64,000 nucleotides of DNA from positions 6,262,001-6,326,000 of the forward strand of contig NZ_CP108131.1 of the NCBI RefSeq assembly GCF_036203305.1, in the 5' to 3' direction. Below, piece after piece: positions 63,101 through 64,000 of the stretch. The notes under the pieces are model-generated. The model was not told where the DNA came from and did not search any database. It saw only the letters and a program-made list of their open reading frames with translations. Source of the DNA: Streptomyces sp. NBC_00190 (lineage in GTDB: Bacteria; Actinomycetota; Actinomycetes; Streptomycetales; Streptomycetaceae). Numbering within the stretch: position 1 is the first letter of the stretch; each line of letters opens with the position of its first letter. The translations under genes were made by a program, and so were the position numbers.

Positions 63101-64000
63101 ACGGTCTGACCGCGCCGAACGGGCCCGCGCAGCAGCGGGTGATCCGCCAGGCCCTGGCGGACGCCGGTCTGTCGGCGGCCGAGGTGGACGCGGTGGAGGC
63201 GCACGGTACGGGCACCCGGCTGGGCGACCCGATCGAGGCGCAGGCGCTGCTGGCGACGTACGGCCAGGGGCGGGCCGAGGGGCAGCCGCTGTGGCTGGGC
63301 TCCGTCAAGTCCAACTTCGGTCACACGCAGGCGGCCGCCGGTGTCGCGGGCATCATCAAGATGGTGATGGCGATGCGGCACGGTGTGCTGCCGCCGACCC
63401 TCCACGCCGAGGAGCGCTCGGACCAGATCGACTGGTCGGCGGGTGACGTGGAACTGCTGACCGAGGCGCGCGAGTGGGACGCTACGGACCGGCCGCGCCG
63501 GGCCGCCGTCTCCTCGTTCGGGCTGAGCGGGACGAACGCGCACGTGATCGTCGAGGAGGCGCCGCGGGAAGCCGTGGCCGAAGCCGCCGGCGAGCCGGGG
63601 GCCGGACTGCCCGTCGTGCCGTGGGTGTTGTCGGCGAAGTCCGCGAAGGCGCTGGCCGGCCAGGCCGAGCGGCTGCTCGCGGTGGCGGACGCGTACCGCC
63701 CCGAGGACATCGGGCACGCACTCGCCACCTCGCGCGGTGCCATGGAGCACCGGGCGGTGATCGTGGGCGACGACCGCCCGGGTGCACTGGCGGCGCTGGC
63801 CGCGGGGCAGCAGTACCCGGGGGTGGTCAGCGGGGCGGTGGCGAAGGGCCGGACGGCGTTCCTGTTCACGGGGCAGGGTGCGCAGTGGCTGGGGATGGGG
63901 CGGGAGTTGTACGTGTCCTTCCCGGTGTTCGCCGAGGCTTTCGACGCGGTGTGTGCGGAGGTCGACGGGCATCTGGGGTGCTCGTTGCGTGAGGTGGTGT
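57181..64000 (+). CDS. Modular type I polyketide synthase, second protein (partial)
   Basis: The frame runs from a GTG at 57181 to the window edge (2273 residues seen). Residues 1-30 form a coiled-coil docking helix ([20 protein letters not shown]) expected to pair with the first PKS. Module 4: KS C191, AT S636 with HAFHS at 733 (malonyl), DH H929/D1093, KR Y1489 with LDD (B-type), ACP S1655. Module 5 begins at about 1717 with KS C1873, then the start of an AT. DH4 has [10 protein letters not shown], with Asp where HxxxGxxxxP expects Gly, so its activity is less certain. GAGGA lies 4-5 bp before the GTG, and the gap from the first PKS is 25 bp, so the two are cotranscribed. Confidence 0.95.
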   Translation, partial: MSTSVEQVVAALRKSLTDNERLREENARLTAASNDPIAIVAMACRYPGGAGTPEDLWRLVADGTDAVSGFPADRGWDPGVYDPEPGVPGKSYARDGAFLYEAAEFDPAFFGISPREALTMDPQQRLLLEISWEAIERAGVDPATLKGSRTGVYAGVMYHDYADGSAGSFVSGRTAYTLGLEGPAVTVDTACSSSLVALHMAAQALRSGECSLALAGGVTVMSTPDMLVYFSGQRGLAPDGRCKPFAAAADGTGWGEGAGVLLLERLSDARRNGHPVLALVSGSAVNQDGASSAMTVPNGPAQQRVIRQALADAGISAAEVDAVEAHGTGTRLGDPIEAQALLATYGRGRSPERPLWLGSVKSNFGHTQAAAGVAGIIKMVMAMRHAVLPRTLHVDAPSDQVDWSAGNVELLTEAREWQAGGRPRRAGISSFGLSGTNAHVIVEQAPAAEPASEEVTAGSLPPVVPWPVSAKTAQALADQATGLLGRVGDAGLRPVDVGHSLAASRTLFEHRAVVVGDPERGLAALAAGEEHPGVVTGEARTGGRTAFLFTGQGAQRLGMGRELYASFPVFAEAFDAVCAEVDPHLGRSLCEVVWGEDPEALNATAITQPALFALEVALFRLVEAWGVKPDVVAGHSIGELAAAHAVGVLSLADAARLVVARGRLMQALPAGGAMLAVQATEDEVLPLLGDGVGIAAVNGPESVVVSGVEAAVLAVGEHFTAAGRKTSRLSVSHAFHSSLMGPMLDEFRAVAGQLTYAEPRIAVVSTVTGEPSQAWRSPEYWVGQVREAVRFADAVRTLEQQGVTRFLEIGPDGILTGLAQQSAASEKAVLVPALRRSRPEPEALVAALAQLHVDGVRVDWQAYYAGTGAQRVDLPTYPFQRTRFWIDAVRSATAHAHPLLGAVVTLADSGGAVLTGRLAVAAQPWLADHVVRDAILFPGSGFVELAIRAGDHAGCDVLEELALHAPLVLPEGGAVAVQVVVGAADGTGRRTVGVYARDESLPDSDWILHAEGVLAEGADTPAFDLATAWPPPGAVPLPLDGAYEALSARGLAYGPAFQGLTAAWRLDGAVYAEVTLGQDVEAHAYGLHPALLDASMHAALVDGADGDDGATVLPFVWKDVRLFAAGTSAARVRISRPTPQSLSLEIADAGGAPVAAVGGVVGRAVEESGTGGPAADPLYRVVWQPAAEAASPGEWTRWEDVPAEGPVGDTVVLECAVTGEDVPSAVHALTGRVLEVLQTWLADQRFAASTLVVVTRGAVAVGDGDPVDVRQAPVWGLVRAAQAENPGRFVLLDTQDGAEGSGLLRAQGEPESAVRDGRVLVPRLVRVAAAAGPETVWDPDGTVLITGGTGGLGALVAGHLAAERGVRHLLLAGRRGADAPGVTELVAGLEELGASVSVAACDVSDRDALAALLAGVDPAHPLRGVVHAAGVLDDAMITSLTAERVTGVLAPKADAAWHLHELTEGLGLTAFVLFSSIAGTLGSTGQGNYAAANAFLDALAAHRRSGGLAAVSMAFGLWDTAGGMGTRLGAAELERMRQAGTPAIPADSGLALFDAALRSGAAATVPVRLDLGVLRAHADGIPALLLGLVRTPGRRTTRTGSGSPALRGRLAGLSGADRAAAVLDLVRTTVATVLGHASGDAIEPGRAFDELGFDSLTAVELRNRLDSATGLRLPATLIFDYPTAEAAATYVRELLDGTPDAGSAQGAAVAVRATDDDPIVIVGMACRYPGGVTTPDGLWRLVADGVDAIAPLPDDRGWDPGVYDPEPGVPGKSYARDGGFLYDAAEFDPAFFGISPREALTMDPQQRLLLEISWEAIERAGVDPGVLKGSRTGVYAGVMYHDYAGGTAGSLVSGRVAYTLGLEGPAVTVDTACSSSLVALHMAAQALRSGECSLALAGGVTVMSTPDMLVYFSEQRGLSMDGRCKSFGAGADGTGWGEGAGMLLLERLSDARRNGHPVLATVRGSALNQDGASNGLTAPNGPAQQRVIRQALADAGLSAAEVDAVEAHGTGTRLGDPIEAQALLATYGQGRAEGQPLWLGSVKSNFGHTQAAAGVAGIIKMVMAMRHGVLPPTLHAEERSDQIDWSAGDVELLTEAREWDATDRPRRAAVSSFGLSGTNAHVIVEEAPREAVAEAAGEPGAGLPVVPWVLSAKSAKALAGQAERLLAVADAYRPEDIGHALATSRGAMEHRAVIVGDDRPGALAALAAGQQYPGVVSGAVAKGRTAFLFTGQGAQWLGMGRELYVSFPVFAEAFDAVCAEVDGHLGCSLREVV
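63850..64000 (+). repeat. AT-domain repeat, copy in module 5
   Basis: This stretch matches 53295-53445 with two mismatches over 151 bp and continues past the window edge. Confidence 0.9.

Noticed and set aside
40587..63972. Very long minus-strand open frames opposite both PKS genes
   Set aside because: They are shadows of G/C-rich codon bias. Their translations are low-complexity Arg/Gly/Val-rich sequences with no domains, while the plus strand encodes clear PKS modules.

Overview
The window is chromosomal DNA from a high-GC actinomycete, almost certainly a Streptomyces. Codon third positions are strongly G/C-biased and many genes start with GTG or overlap as ATGA. Marker genes include a two-domain geosmin synthase, a DUF5753-type XRE regulator paired with DUF397, an acyl-CoA carboxylase epsilon subunit and modular type I polyketide synthases. 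No tRNA, rRNA or CRISPR array was seen.

Layout. (a) 1-9.8 kb: purine catabolism, with a PucR-type regulator divergent from a three-subunit xanthine dehydrogenase, then a purine permease and an XdhC-type maturation factor. A partial unknown gene runs off the left edge. (b) 9.9-16.2 kb: a secreted beta-propeller protein, geosmin synthase, an ABC exporter and a small unknown protein. (c) 16.3-26.5 kb: late corrin-ring synthesis in three transcription units. These are cobN on the minus strand behind a cobalamin riboswitch, cobG-cobH-cobIJ on the plus strand, and cobL-cobM-cobK on the minus strand. (d) 26.6-32.4 kb: a short-chain dehydrogenase, a TetR regulator with a palindromic candidate operator, a membrane-anchored protein with a TTA codon, an exported serine protease, a secreted PI-PLC-like enzyme and a small voltage-gated-type cation channel. 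(e) 32.7-35.8 kb: a complete pyrroloquinoline quinone (PQQ) operon in the order pqqA-C-D-E-B, including the 34-residue precursor peptide gene. (f) 36.1-37.9 kb: an XRE/DUF397 pair, then fused remnants of a tyrosine integrase and an IS630-type transposase. (g) 37.9-64.0 kb: the start of a polyketide cluster with a type II thioesterase, carboxylase epsilon and beta subunits, and two giant PKS genes. The second PKS gene runs off the right edge.

The most notable system is the PKS. The first protein begins with a lone acyl carrier protein, so the starter unit must be delivered in trans. All four complete extension modules are KS-AT-DH-KR-ACP with malonyl-type AT motifs and no enoylreductase, which predicts a run of conjugated double bonds starting next to the starter. 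This fits a linear polyene or polyene macrolactam; the product cannot be named from this window. AT domains 3, 4 and 5 share nearly identical DNA with codon use unlike the rest of the genes, suggesting recent duplication or gene conversion. The decayed mobile elements beside the thioesterase plausibly mark the left boundary of the cluster.
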